Assembly (NCBI GenBank): GCA_004352715.1 | Contig: SCFE01000017.1 | Span: 2,086,572-2,150,571 of the forward strand | Direction of reading: 5' to 3' | DNA from: Hofstenia miamia | Taxonomy: Eukaryota; Xenacoelomorpha; Acoela | DNA: 64,000 nucleotides | Shown here: positions 12,341-25,875 of the stretch, piece after piece | Position numbering within the stretch: the first letter of the stretch is position 1 | Layout of the letters: each line of letters begins with the position of its first letter | Notes under the pieces: model-generated | What the model was told of the DNA's origin: nothing | Databases searched by the model: none | The model's input: only the letters and a program-made list of their open reading frames with translations | Program-made: the position numbers and the translations under genes

Positions 12341-15300
12341 ACTGGTGGACAATGACAGACAGTAATGATTGCAACTAACAACGCATATGCATATTCTTAA
12401 TTAAACTTTGAACGTCTCTGTAATTGATATAACTTTGTGAATAAACGAGAAAATTCCGTCTTAGAAAACCTTCTCCAACTTTTCTGAAATATGTCAGCTG
12501 ATAGTTTTTCATAAGTTTGGACTAAAAAAGTCGAAAAATCAAAAACACTAGTATATAGTATACTCGGGCCAAATAACTTCTCTCAGCTACCCTTGGTACT
12601 TGCTATTAGCTTTTATATCGTGCAATGTTTGCCGCATCCATTTGGAATGAAGAACAGTCTACCAATATTATAAAATGAAATGCAGCTTGGTGCAATTAAA
12701 ACGATTTGCTAAATGTGATAGCAGTTAACGTATGCATTTGTCAAGTATTCAAAAATCCGTTTAAATACATCCCATTGCATGCAGAAGATAGCAAATGAGA
12801 AATTCATCCATATATCCCAAAACAATACTTAGTGCCAGACGAAAACCCAGTGGATTATACGTAATAGCTGTGCCATTGCAACGTTTAGCCGAATGCTTAA
12901 CGATGATTCGGAGGGAACATCATCAGACATTCATTTGGTTTTATTTTGTATTTGAGTATAAACTTATAACATTTGGTAATGCTGATTGTACGGTACATAA
13001 AGGATTCGTAATTTCTTACAACTCTGGCAATCTCGGGACTGAAATCTTGAAAACTTTCCAAAGCCGGAATTATATAAAAATTATTCTTCATAGTATTTCT
13101 ACATCACAGACAACTTCTAAATTTTATCCAATAAGTAGAGGACCTCAGTAGTTCATTTGAATGTATTGCAAAGCATTGGCTAACCTAACAATGAACGATT
13201 TATAAACAGCAGAATTACTATTATACTTGAGAAATTCTAAGAAATCAATAAATGAAATTGATAAATAGATAACAAAAAATGTATAATTTCATTTTAAAAC
13301 AAATTCTCTTTTAAAAACGAAAGTTTGAAATAGCATTTCCAGAGCATTTAAGGTATTATCGTGCATTCAGTTGAGGAGCCCATTTGGCTAAGATGCCTTG
13401 AAATTGGGATTCTGATTCTGCTTAATAAGTCTAGAATCTCTTCAAAAATGAATTCAACACGGCGCTACCTAATGCGGATTTGAGAAAAACATCACTAATT
13501 TGAAGATCTCTCTCTGACGAAATCAATTTTGGTTCGCGTCGGAACGCTGATATATAAGATCTCTCCACATCTATCATTGAAAATTGCATATAAAAAAACG
13601 TTTCAGACTTGAAAGAATAACATTATTTTGTGAGTTTAATGTCACGGATGTGGCTCTAAAAGAATACAATCTAAAACTTCGGTAGCGTAGCCCCTTTAAG
13701 TTTCGGAAAACCACGATATTAATTCCTAAATAATTCCAGACATCTAATGACAGCCAGTTCTCTTAATTTTCATTAGGCATTTTCGAAAATAGTTGTGATT
13801 TCAATTGGTTACATCGCTACAACTCAAAACGTACCTTGGCTGTTTCTGCCCCTCCAATATTTCTCAAAATATTACTTTTAGTCCATCTTTCATAATTACG
13901 AACAATCGATATTTGAACGAACAAAATATAGAATGTAAATGGATTAGACTAAATTGTATATGGATACAACAACATCGTGTAATTACTTACAATATTTCCC
14001 TTCCTCCAATGGTTCGGTAATAGAATATTTTCCTCCAAAACCGAACGTTTACACATTATTTTTCATTGTTTACTAATACGAAATTTATTAATTGCAAATA
14101 GCTATACGGTCTGGGCTAGAAAATTCAGGTGTAAATTGGCTTATGCTCTTCAAACCTTTTTTTATTTTTTAGTGTTAATTAGTCGTTAAATAGTGTTACT
14201 AAGTTCATTATGAGTAGATAATCTCAATGGCATGACCTCATGAACATGACTAAGTAGTTTGAGCTGTAAAACCAAAAGATTATGGGGACAAGTGTGTTAT
14301 ACACCTATAATTATAACCGTTTACAAGAAAACAGAATTGAAACATGAGGTTAGCATCAGCAGGCTGCAAATAGAAAAGCGTTCTTACTGCAAACAATAGA
14401 ATCTATATCCATGTTCACATTTACAAATACAGATGCGGCTTTAGGGGAGGAACCCCTTGGGGGCCATGTCAACACCATTTTTGCCAAAACATCATTTCTA
14501 TGCATTTCAAATATTTTTCACATTGATGTTTACAAGAGTGGCATCCCAAAATTTAGGTTAGCAATGCATACAATCTTTTAATTAGAATTTAGAAGTTTAA
14601 ATTACTTGTTATGTATAAATTTTCTTAAGACAAAACAGGAATGTGCGCTCTGTTTCGAAAATCCTAAAGCAGCGAGTGTACAAATATGAAATGTAAGCAA
14701 CGTTTTTGAGTATTTATTCGAGACGGTTAATAGAACAAAATTTATTAATTTGAATCCAAGTAATTTACAAACCAGGATGTCCTGCCTTTAATTTGCGACA
14801 ATACCAGAGTAATAAGAAAAAATTGACGAGTAAGATAAAAATAAATGTAGCTAATATTGATTTTGGAAAGTAAATGAAAATATTGATTGCGAAAGATTAG
14901 CAAAGGTAACTCAATTGTTGAATTTTCAACAATGCTTTCACATTATATTAATACTATAAAACATCAATTGAGCGCAATTTTGAGAAGCTTTAATAAAAAT
15001 GTTCATCAAAGAATATTCTACTTTGTAACTTTACTGATATATGACGACCAATTTACCCGCGTATTTAGGACATATGCATTTTCAAATTTCCGACCAGAAA
15101 ATTTAAAAGATGAGTTCTTAGTAAAACATGTTATAAAATGTGAAATGGAATATCCTTAATGAGATAAGAATGTACATCAAAGAGGCAATAATTCACTTAA
15201 TAAATTCACAGTTCTGCTAAACCAACCTTAAAATGCAAATGTTCACAAATCATTTGTTTGATACCAATACGACATTGCTTTAACTTTGTAACTTTAACTA

Positions 15301-18300
15301 CTAATTTCAAAATTAAAAGTTAAATTCAGGTGTAGTTTTGAAAATAAGATCCGAATCACTGGACTTGGGCACCGTAGCTACACTGATCAAAATGCAGAAC
15401 CTTGAATTAGTAACTGACTAATTCATCTTAACTTGTATCAAATTGGCATCAGGGAAGTTTGGTTAAATCATTTATTTTTATATGGAATAGTTTAATTTCC
15501 TGTTTACATAATTCGCAACAGGTGTTAACCACTTAAATAAAAATAAAAGTTTCTGGTTGTTTGACGTCTAAATTTAATAGGGCGTACGGCAGACGGGGAT
15601 TATTATCTTATCTCTTTCGCTCGTCTTCGTCTTGAAAAATCACAGACTGAACGCAAATTCAATATAAGGAATGTTTCGCATTCATAGTAATCAAACTTGT
15701 GACAATATACGTAAACAAGTTCGTTTAAGCACGAAAACTAATAAATTCTTGCTCCATATTCCATAATTTAAAGAAATTATTCACGTAAATGAGCTGGATT
15801 TCATTATAGCCTGTGAAAATATATATTAAAACGTAGCAGTGCTCAAAATGGCTTACCATTTCAAACTTCTTAAATTAATTTGTACGTGCTTCAAACGTTT
15901 TCATTTACGATCCGATTTTTCCAGTAGATCATAAAACTTTTAATTTTTGGGAAAAATTGTGCACTGCGGTAGATTAAATTATCCAAGATATAATTCAAAC
16001 ATTTAGTTTTCAGAAAAACGATGAGAATAAGCGTGTTGGTAAGAAATGTTCACTTTACCGATTCTGACTTTTGCACTCATGCCAATAATTCATTTGATGG
16101 GTTTCTAACTGATAGAATTTTGTTGATAAATTAAGAAGGCAGGTGAAAAATGCAGATATGCAGATTGCATAATAGTTAACATTCATCTGATACTGCAAAA
16201 CGGATTGATACTACGAATAAAATGGCTGTATTTTGAACTTAATGAATAAAGACAAAACTAATGTTCTTCTGTATGTAGACTATGGCGCAAGATCGTCTAA
16301 AAATTATTGGAAAGTTCTGACCATCCAGTAGGTTATTTGTATATACATAAGGAGGATTTCTCCATCCTATCTAACGCATGATTAGATTACAACAAAAAGT
16401 TGCACAAATATACTTCATATCAGCACTAATGCCGAAATTTGATTTTTTGAAATTATTTAAATTATGCTTTAATGGTTGAAAATTATTAGAATTCATTCCA
16501 AAATTTCTTGTCTACTTCCTATCTTTCCCACTACCATTAATAACAATCATAGCAACTGTGAAGACTACCCTGATTGAAAAACAATATACATAAAATTATA
16601 AAATAAGTAGATATGTGGAAAACATTCTTTTAGGGTTATGCAACCTAATAAAAGTCAGGAAGTCACAATAAGAAAGGCCCTCAACTTTTGAAGTAGTAAT
16701 TGAAAGATTAATTGGGACAGATTGACGATTTTGTAAAATGAGCCAATAATTTATAGCCAATGCGTGGGTGTAAAGTAGAGGGTTATCTTGAAAACATAAA
16801 TTGTTAAATATTGTGGCATTTTGAAAGCAAACATGAGCAACTAAAATGTCAGTAATTAAATATAATTCGCCAGCATTAGCAATATGTTGAAGTTATCAAG
16901 AATGTGATGCGAACAATTTATGAGAAATGTGGAATCATAATTTTAAAATAATTAGAATATTATCATAGAATTTGATCCCGTTTCATTGTTCAGCCTGTAA
17001 ATGTTAGTGTCCCACGATTAAAAATTCATTTCATAGAAAAATTCATCAAAAATCCAAAATTTAATTATACTAATAATCGATCTTTTCAGCAATTGATTTT
17101 TAATTTAGTTCTAAAACGGTAAATATTTAATAAATTATTTTGTGTAAAATTGACAAAACACTTGAACAGCATGCAGTTTTTCAATTCTAAGTAAAAATTA
17201 CCAAAATAACAGTCTCAGTTGTATCATCTACTGGTAATGGTAACACAGAATATAAATCTAAGATATGTTGGGGTAAAGATGCAATATTTTATTTATTTTT
17301 GGATCACTCCAAGATATGCCACCCCAAAAATTTCAATCTGAACATATGTCACAGTCAATGTTTTTACACAGAAACCTGAAACCAAGTCATAAATTGGTGC
17401 TTCTTAAACTTAAAACCTAACCCCAAAAATTAAATTAAAAAATTTTCCCACCTGAACATTTCTCAACAAAAGTTGCAACCTGAAAATATATCACCCTGCT
17501 GAAGTTTTGGGGGACATATATTCAAGTGACCCATACTTTTAGGCTAGCTAATTAAATCAGAAAATCAGTTAAAATTTTATAAGAAAATCGTTCAAAATTT
17601 TGATTTTTTCCCGAAAATCGACCAAACATTGGTTGAGCGAAGAATCACAAACAAGGCAATTTAGCTAAATATACATGAAAAAAGTTTGGGCATTTAAGAG
17701 GTCTAGTCACATTTGGAGTTCACCAATATTTTCAGGAATTAATCCAGTTGGCGCAAACTACTGTTGATTTAGTAAAACTCAAATGAATATTTAATCTGGA
17801 GTGCTTTATAATTAACTAGGAAAATTAATTACCATAAAAATTCAAGGAATTTTGAAAATAACTGATATCCTCATGCCCCCGAACCTTTAATTGCTTTAAG
17901 AAAGTGACAAATAAATACACAGAAACCCTGGGGTTTAGTAGACACTCCACTCTTCGCTCATTTTAAATATTTATCATCAGAGTAAAGCGTGTGATAAGAG
18001 ACCGGTTTTATTTAAATAGCAATACAAATATTATTTGAATTGTGTGGTCGAGCTTTAACGGCAAACAGACCTACAAAATTACTTTGTAATACAACAAAAT
18101 AAATATTTTAAACATGAAATATATTTCACTCAAACTTTTAATTTAGGCTGAAAATAGCAAGTGTGGGCTGCAATAACAATATAGTTCTAACAAGACTACA
18201 ATTTTACCTGAGAAAATTATTGTGCATATTTACGATCACTTAGCTAATAACACTAAAGATGGTGATGAAAAGGCAATAGAAATAATATTTTAGCACAATC

Positions 18301-20681
18301 TTTTCAAAAATAAACTCACATAATTTAACAGAGGAAATATCATTATAGATAAATATAAAAAGTATTTTTTTGAAAAATGGTGTATAAATGCTCACGCTAA
18401 ACTGTGATACTAAATTACAGTTTAATGACATATGTATATTTAATTAAAGATTGTTTTGTGCAGATATAATTTCCATCAGCTACGAATCAATTTCCGTTGG
18501 CGGCGAATTAAATTCGTTAGCATCTATACATTTTCCAATTGATTTCTTTCTCCGTCGACCGATTTTTATGATGGCAACTGAAAAGTAACACAATGTCCGC
18601 CAATTCTATTGACTGACTTTACATTATGAATTATAAACAGCGGAATTTCCCTAGTGAAATATAAAGATAATTAAATTTATACGCGCAAAGACCGCGCTAA
18701 TTCACTTGGGGTCAATCAGATTAGCAATAAAACTGGGTCCTCAAAATGCGTTTTACTATTAGTGGAATTAGTTTTTGCTAATATTGATTGATAAATTGTC
18801 AGAATTATGCATTGATTTTTGCTTACAATCTAAAGTGCAAAACGAAATAATGCTACAAAGTCTTGACTAAATTAAATAAATCTTAAAATTGATGTAAAAG
18901 ATTTCTTTAGAATTTTCCCTTTATTGCAATCTCGACATTTGATGCTACTATCTTTATTTTAAAGGAATTTTGGCTGAGAACTCCACGATAATAATTCTGT
19001 GGAAAATTTTCAATCACATTTTTAACTTAATATAGCATTATTAAAAATAAGTTAATACGCAAAGTTGTTCAAAGCAAATATTTATTGATTCAGAAATCGA
19101 ATTAAGAAACATGGTCAAAATAAAAGTAATACCGCTCTAGTCTAGCACTAATGCGTCGAAAATGCCTACATAATACAAAGAATACATATTTTAAAACTTT
19201 AAAACACTTTCCATAGCAAACCTAACCTTTAATCTATTTTTAATACATTTCATATTTCAGTAGGAAAAGTTTAGGCTCGTGACCAGAATTTTTTCATATA
19301 GCTTTCATTTCATAAGGGGGCAACTGTCCCCCTTAGCCACCGCCCTGGTCAAATCCTGTTCCAAATTGTGATATCCCACAATAAAATGTTGAGTTTGCGT
19401 GCAACAGAAATTCAAGCTTGACGTTGCGTGATCGTCGGGATCTTGACGTTTACCAAAATTGCATTAATGAAAAACATCTTATTATAAATATGAAATATCA
19501 AGAATAGTGTAGAAAGATTCAACCACCTTAGCCCGGTACTTATTCCCATAGTGTTGCTACCCAATGAATTTGTGAACTTACAAAGAATGTAAAACTGAAT
19601 TTATAAAAATTTTTATTTTCAATTTTTTTTTAAATATTTATCAAATATACGATACAATGACACATTGCTTGAAATGCGAATGAACAAGAAGATGGTTGCT
19701 GTAAACCGACTGGTTGTAAGACTTTCACATAAAAAATTAATCGCCAAAATGGGATTTTGAATAATGCAATGCAACGGAGAAACAATTCTTCAAAATGGAT
19801 ATTTAATAGAGGCATGAATTTTTAACAATTTCAATTTGTTTACTTAGAAATGAATTGTCCAGTTGATTACTATCGTCTAAAATACAACATTTATTCAATG
19901 ATTTACTTCGCAACAATAAAATACAAAAACTTTTTTACATAGACTAAGAACACATGTAATAGTAGATTCCGTCTTTCGAGACTACATTTGTCACGGGGCC
20001 ATCACTGTGGTCTGTAGCTAATTTCACAGGCTGGCGCTCGCAAGCACTGGTGAATATTTTCCCTAAAGTGTTGTTGTACTTGAAGTACTTGAAAACACTT
20101 AATATTTGTCGAAGAAAATTCTGCTTATTTATGTTAAAATAACATTAAACTTTTTTAATGAAACGAATTTTAACTTTTGCTTAGCAAAATTCTCATATTT
20201 GACAAGTTCATATGTAATTAGAAAACAGTGATGGATGTCAGATGACCAGAATATCACAATTGATTACTAATAATCTTCACAAAAACGTTTTATCATTATA
20301 CATTTCTCTATAAAATTTTGAAGCTATATAAATTTATCAGCATCAGAACGAGAACCTGAATGTCTTTTAACGTTTGCCTGAACGATTATCGAAAAAAAAG
20401 ATAATTTAGTGTTAAAAACGCATCTTTACAATCATCAACTGCAAATGTTTTTGGCTAAACAGTCATGAAATTGAAGAATTTAACATGAATACATGCCGAC
20501 ATAGACGTAGACAAAGTTTTGATTCCGAAGTTGAGCCTTTTGTTGAAAATATAATAAAATTTGTAGAAAATTATATCGTTTGTATTATTCAGTAAATGTG
20601 AGATTTAAATTTGACCTACATGTAATAGTTCCTAATACAGCCTCTTTCAAACAAGTTGTTTGGGAAATATGATCTATTTGG
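12341..20681. other. Eight kilobases with no recognisable gene
   Basis: I found no domain, RNA gene or element with clear ends. The longest open frames (12795-13151, plus strand, 118 codons; 14887-15159, plus strand, 90 codons) lack motifs. A C/G-rich patch at 19310-19365 and another at 14440-14470 are the only departures from AT-rich background. Confidence 0.5.
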
Positions 20682-20800
20682 TAGGACCCAGGGAGTACTT
20701 GAAATTTCGAGTCGGCTCGAAAAGAGTCGAGTACACGACCCAACTCGAAATTTCAACATTAGAGGTTTCGAGTTGGGTCGAATCAGCAAGAGTTTTGTTG
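20682..20800. repeat. Fragment of a TCGAGT-rich hAT-type MITE
   Basis: The left boundary TAGGACCCAGGGAGTACT resembles the end of the complete MITE at 34129 (TAGGGCCCTGTGAGTACT). The following bases repeat the CGAGT/ACTCG words of that element in both orientations. No matching right end or target duplication is visible, so this is treated as a truncated or diverged relative. Confidence 0.5.
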
Positions 20801-21901
20801 GTTTAATATTGAATAATGCAGTGCATGTTTGCTTAATTGAAAATAATTACAATTTCCTAATTGAAAAATCTTTTTACAAAAATTTCTACTAGTCATTGGG
20901 GTTTAGCACTATTGTCTATAGAATGATCGTTACTAATATTGAGATGTTAGAATTGATTGATATTACGTCAGTACCCTCTCCTCCCTGCTGATGGTATTGT
21001 TTGAATTTTTAGCATAAAAACTTTCATTTTCTAGTTTTTCATAAAAGTTATATTAAAACTTCATTCACAAAGGTTGCTATTTCAAGTTGGTAAACAAACT
21101 TCACACTTTATTCAAGTGATATTAAATTTAATAACATCAGCATTGATTGCTTAATTCTATATCTACATACAATAATTATCAATTACACGTTTTTAACTAA
21201 TTACAAATATAACTGCTAGAATTTATTTTTTCGTAGTTGGAGAACAGTTGATTATATAATGGTGATTTTGCAATTATGATATTGGTACTCCTATGTACGT
21301 AGACAATATTCGAGATATTCCGATTCTCAAGGCGCTATTAGTAAAGGAAAAATGCATAAAACGTATTCTCAAAAATACATCATGTAGCCGTATCGACCAG
21401 GCAGACATGGAATCGGATCGGTTTGGATCGGATCTACATTTTCAGAAAATTTCGGATGTTTCGGATCCAACATTTTTTATAAAATTGTGTATATTGTACG
21501 TTTTATACATTACGCACATATTTATCTTTGAATGCTACTGTAATTGTATTAATAACCTCAATCTAAGTGAAATTTTGTAATTGAATTTCATTGTTCATAC
21601 AACAGGTCCCGTGCTATTCTTTCCATCAACGTGGTCACAATATTTCAAATCTGAAAATGTGATTAATGTTAGCCATCACATAAAGATAAAATTGCAAAGC
21701 AATAAAAAAAACTTGCAAATGGAAATGCAGAAGAGTCACAGAGAAGTAAGTTGCAAACACCACCAAATTTAATGATGCTAATATAATTACAAAAATCTCA
21801 TGCAAGAAGCACTATAAGCAACTTGTAATTCCAAGATCAATTTAGTTTTCAAAGTTTCGTGATTATTATAATCACTAATACAATAATTTTTATATAGCCT
21901 T

Positions 21902-21932
<31 letters not shown>

Positions 21933-22802
21933 GCAATTTTAACTGTATTAAAGTTCTCCTTTGCTGCTAAATCTTGTTATTCAAAATACAAAACATTTAC
22001 TTCACTGTTCAAAACTGGCCTAAAGTTCTGATTACTGGGCAGAAAAACTAATCCTTTGAAATATTATTTGAAAATTTACAGGAATTGCAAAGCATTTTTG
22101 AAATGACTCTTGTTCTTACTAATGAAGAATAAAATCTTCATAGATGTCTAAATCTGCTTAATTCTCTGAACGTTGTGTGAAATATATATAATGGATGTAA
22201 TTGTTTATTAACAATATCGAATGGGATTGTCATAGTGAAGCATACATAGGGGGCGAAGAAACCCGACCCCCTTTACAATAAGAAAAATTCATTAAAATGG
22301 TGCAATACAAAATTACGAACAGAAATTTTTTAGAACGCAAATATGCATGTTATCCATGATATGAACGTTGTCTCACATAAAAATATTTATGTATCCGCTC
22401 CTGCATTATCATAATAAATTGAATAATTTGTCTAAGGATTTTAGTGAACTGCATTTGCCAAGCATGAAATCTTTTGATGTCAAACAAGCAGCTAATCAAT
22501 CGCATACATTGATGTGTGGTTAAAAGATATTAAGCATGTTTGCAAACATGTATTATGCTAACAAACGCACAAACATCACAAACGTACCGAACGATGACCG
22601 GTTCAAAATGGGCACAAATCTATTGTAAATATAATATTTTGCGTTTTAAATCGGGATGCTACTTTAACAGTTTGAATATACTCGAATTCCCCGTTTGAAA
22701 TTTTACTCTTTACTCGTACCAAATCGCAAAGCGGAATGTTTCATCTAGATGTAATTAGATACTAAAGTTTCAGAAAATTCAAACAATGTTAAATCCAACA
22801 TN

Positions 22803-23020
22803 TTAAAAGAGCATTTGATACTATTGAAATATTTTAAAATTTAACATCGATTTTTCAACACATTGCTTTTAAACTATATAGGATTCACTACATTTGAGTT
22901 GATCTGCATGCATTACTGCCTAAGTCGTCCAATTTTTCCTATATCTCAGTCCAAGCCCAACCCCATCCTCCCCGGTATATCGTATATGTCCATTTTTGAT
23001 CTCAAGACAGTGTTGAAGCA
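22803..23020. repeat. 218-bp segment bounded by single Ns, exact copy of 23575-23792
   Basis: The segment starts after the N at 22802, ends before the N at 23021, and appears identical to 23575-23792. It begins exactly at the TTAA that closes the nested MITE, which suggests a short contig placed beside its own overlap. It is best read as an assembly artefact. Confidence 0.8.
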
Positions 23021-23376
23021 NCATTACAAAGTGGCGATTTTTGGATTTGGACATAACAAAATTAATAAAACGGTAATACTATAGGCAACTCAACTATTGA
23101 AACTCTATAAATATATGAAACTTATAGTTGATGACAATTTTAGAAACTCGAATACTACAAAGCTTGCAAATAAGCAATTTCCACTCATAATCAAAGTCAC
23201 GCCAATCAGAAATGGATTTGCTTTTGTGAGTGAACAACTACAGATAAAAGAAGCAATCTATTTCAAAAAAGATGGACAGCCGAAAATTTATCCCATGCCC
23301 AGCGGAAATCCGGTCATTTTAGGCCCATTTTATGATTGTTGACAAACATTTTTGAATATTTTTGTTTTAGCATTAA

Positions 23377-23574
23377 CACATTGACTGCCATGTATCCATA
23401 TATTGGATACATGTTATATCCCAAATTTGCCTGGTATCCATATAATTATTTCAGATGCTTTTATTTGTGGACTTTTAAAAGGCGATCAATGATATTTTGA
23501 CATGGAATGTATTAAAAAATAAATTAAAAAAAATGGGCCTATTGCTCAAGGATTTGGCTGTGGCAGTCAATGTG
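23377..23574. repeat. 198-bp piggyBac-type MITE in TTAA
   Basis: TTAA flanks both ends (23373-23376 and 23575-23578). The terminal inverted repeats begin CACATTGACTGCCATG on the left and CACATTGACTGCCACAG on the right. Exact TTAA duplication is the hallmark of piggyBac transposition. It carries no gene and could only have moved with a transposase supplied elsewhere. Confidence 0.8.
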
Positions 23575-23928
23575 TTAAAAGAGCATTTGATACTATTGAA
23601 ATATTTTAAAATTTAACATCGATTTTTCAACACATTGCTTTTAAACTATATAGGATTCACTACATTTGAGTTGATCTGCATGCATTACTGCCTAAGTCGT
23701 CCAATTTTTCCTATATCTCAGTCCAAGCCCAACCCCATCCTCCCCGGTATATCGTATATGTCCATTTTTGATCTCAAGACAGTGTTGAAGCACTTAAAAT
23801 TTTCTATTCGCATATGAAAAAAACAAATATATATTTTAAGTAAATATTTATTTATTATTAGCATACTTTATTTTCGGATCTGTTTCGGATCCTAAAATTT
23901 TGGATCCGATTTCAACTCTGGGACCAGG

Positions 23929-24129
23929 TGCATCGTGATATTACAACTAGTGTTGGAACCTTGCCGTGCTCATTTCCACAGAAAATTTCGTGCCGTTGCC
24001 GTGCCGACATTAAAATACGAAACATATTTGTAATTTTTATTTTCTAAATGTATTAAGTTGCATCGAAAGATTTTTTTCAAGAACAATTTTTTAAAAAATT
24101 GAAAATATTTGTGGCCAAAAACATTCAAT
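23929..24129. other. Short spacer between hAT-type elements
   Basis: A run with CTTGCCGTGC and GCCGTTGCCGTGCCG words (23965-24010) looks like the edge of another repeat, but no partner end was found. No gene is seen. Confidence 0.35.
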
Positions 24130-25074
24130 TCATTGAAAAACATAGATTTTTGTCTACATTGTCAGGATCCAGGGACGCATGCTGCTTGGTCACAATGTTG
24201 TAGGCTGAAAATCCTCTTTCACTGGACTCACTTCCGGCTGGGATTCCCAAACATTTCACAGCAATTTTCTTTATTATCGGAAAAGAGTCATTATTTTTCC
24301 AGTATAGAAATCAGTTTCTGCAACTACCATTCGCCATCGATCCATCTCTAAATCTACATTAAGATTTTCGTGACGCGAGACAGAATTTTCAGTAGTTTCT
24401 TCATCATCAAGAACTTCCTCGATAAAAGCGAAACCTTTTTTCTTTGGGGCAAGGTACCGGACTTTTGCAGCATAAAGTTCGTTGCTAGGATCAAGTTTTG
24501 ACATCTTTTGTATTTTCATTTTCAAATTGCTGAAAACCAGGTCTTGCTCCTGCGGATTGAGAAAGTTGAGTTTCTTAAACCTAATATCAACTGCAGAAGA
24601 CAGGACACGCCAAGAGTTGATGTCTATGCTGCTGTTCAATTCAAAGCGATTCGTCAGTTCACCTTTCATTGCATTCGCACCGCATGTGTCTTTTTGTGCT
24701 TCATTTGAAATGATACGGTCGACATGTCTTGATAACCCAAGGAAAGTAGGCAGCACAACGTTTAGTGTTAGATGTATGTCCGAAGAAAAAAATTCCGTTG
24801 CAGATTTAAATGGCTGTAGAAGAGTAATTAATTTCTTTGAAGTATTTAATTTGAAATCAGATTTGTACAAATGCGGCTTGTCTTATGTTTTTTCAAGAAC
24901 CATTGTTACGGGCCAACGTAGTTCATTTAGCCTATCCATCATGTTCAGTGTAGAACTCCAACGCGCAGCAACATCTTGAATTAACAATTTTTTCTTACAA
25001 TTTGGAATTGTGGAATTAATGCTATCTCTGAGACTCTCCGAGTCTTTTCCAGAATGTTTGAAGTAACACAACAA
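24130..25074 (-). pseudogene. hAT (ZBED-like) transposase, C-terminal portion
   Basis: Read on the minus strand, the product begins within the catalytic half. A QDVAARWSSTLNMMDRL segment (about 24950-25000) matches the conserved D-TRWNST block of hAT transposases. A long helical insertion follows. The C-terminal dimerisation domain is recognisable at about 24150-24300 (LGIPAGSESSERGFS and TKQHASLDPD). One in-frame stop at 24883-24885 and a frameshift near 24296 break it, and the N-terminal BED finger is missing. Flanking hAT-like ends are seen only on the 25.2-kb side. Inactive copy. Confidence 0.85.
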
Positions 25075-25190
25075 TTAAATTTGAAATGCCATTGGCTATT
25101 GACAAATTATGCATTTACAAGCGCGCGATAAACAACTCATACAATAACGATTCATCCATTATCAAAATTCTGATCGATTCAAATTTCACC

Positions 25191-25212
25191 GATTGATTAA
25201 TCGACAGCCCTA
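25191..25212. repeat. hAT-like terminal motif
   Basis: The sequence ATTAATCGACAGCCCTA is the complement of the common hAT end TAGGGCTGTCGATTAAT. Lying just behind the start of the broken transposase, it probably marks the 5' terminus of that element. The opposite terminus was not found. Confidence 0.45.
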
Positions 25213-25633
25213 AAAGCTACCAGCATTTCACTAGGTCGCAGAATAATTTTGAAACAATTTTTAAAATAAACCAAATAGTTTTTGTTTAAATGAATATAAA
25301 AAACAACAAATGGTGAACGATTATTCATTTTAGTCCAGAATAAGACTTTAATTATACAGAGCATTGTCACTATTTGAACAATTTGGAAATACTATTTTTT
25401 AAATTGCAAATTTTCTATTTATTCAATTTTTTTCACTGCCCAAAGGATTTGGGTAATTTTGCCTAGTTTTTCTATTTCGAACAAATCGCAAATTTAGCAA
25501 TGTTTACACTAATGGTTAACCAAAATAACGTTGTACATGGATACAAACGTAAAATTTATGTCACAACGGGCGCATATTCATAATATGGAAAATGAGCTTA
25601 TGTATTGCTAATGCTTTAAAATATGGAATTTTG

Positions 25634-25867
25634 GGCGTTATTGTACTTTAGGGTAGCCAGTTTGAGTGACGTCATAAAATGGGTATTAAACTCTAACCTT
25701 AACCCTAACCCTACTCCCCAACCAATGCAATTATATTGCATTTCATCTTGTTGATAATTTGTTTGCAAAACACCCAAGTTTTGGGTGAGGGATTGCGGTT
25801 AGGGTTAGAGTTTTATACCCATTTTATGACGTCACTTACACTGGGTCCCCTAAAGTACAATAACGCC
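25634..25867. repeat. 234-bp hAT-type MITE with perfect 8-bp duplication
   Basis: GAATTTTG lies directly outside both ends (25626-25633 and 25868-25875). The arms are long inverted repeats: the first 16 bases GGCGTTATTGTACTTT are perfect, and further homology includes AGTGACGTCATAAAATGGGT. The inner arms hold telomere-like CCCTAACCCTA and its complement GGTTAGGGTTAGAG. No gene is encoded. The 8-bp duplication indicates hAT-type mobilisation. An open frame that starts inside it and runs to 26176 is considered fortuitous. Confidence 0.85.
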
Positions 25868-25875
25868 GAATTTTG

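Larger units (their letters stand above)
21402..23920. mobile_element. 2.5-kb hAT-type element with TCGGATC-rich ends
   Basis: The left end CAGACATGGAATCGGATC and the inverted right end CAGAGTTGAAATCGGATC agree at 15 of 18 positions. Both are followed by further GGATC words. The flanking octamers CGACCAGG (21394-21401) and GGACCAGG (23921-23928) match at 7 of 8 positions, the duplication length typical of hAT elements. The interior has no recognisable transposase. It contains a (TA)n tract at 21902-21928, a nested TTAA-flanked MITE and an assembly duplication, so the true length is shorter than it appears. A small relative lies at 3548-3855. Confidence 0.65.

Noticed and set aside
24482-24979. 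165-codon plus-strand open frame
   Set aside because: It is antisense to the hAT transposase remnant, whose minus-strand translation has clear motifs; the plus frame has none.
25690-25720. Interstitial telomere
   Set aside because: Only two to three CCCTAA units, in an inverted arrangement inside a transposon.
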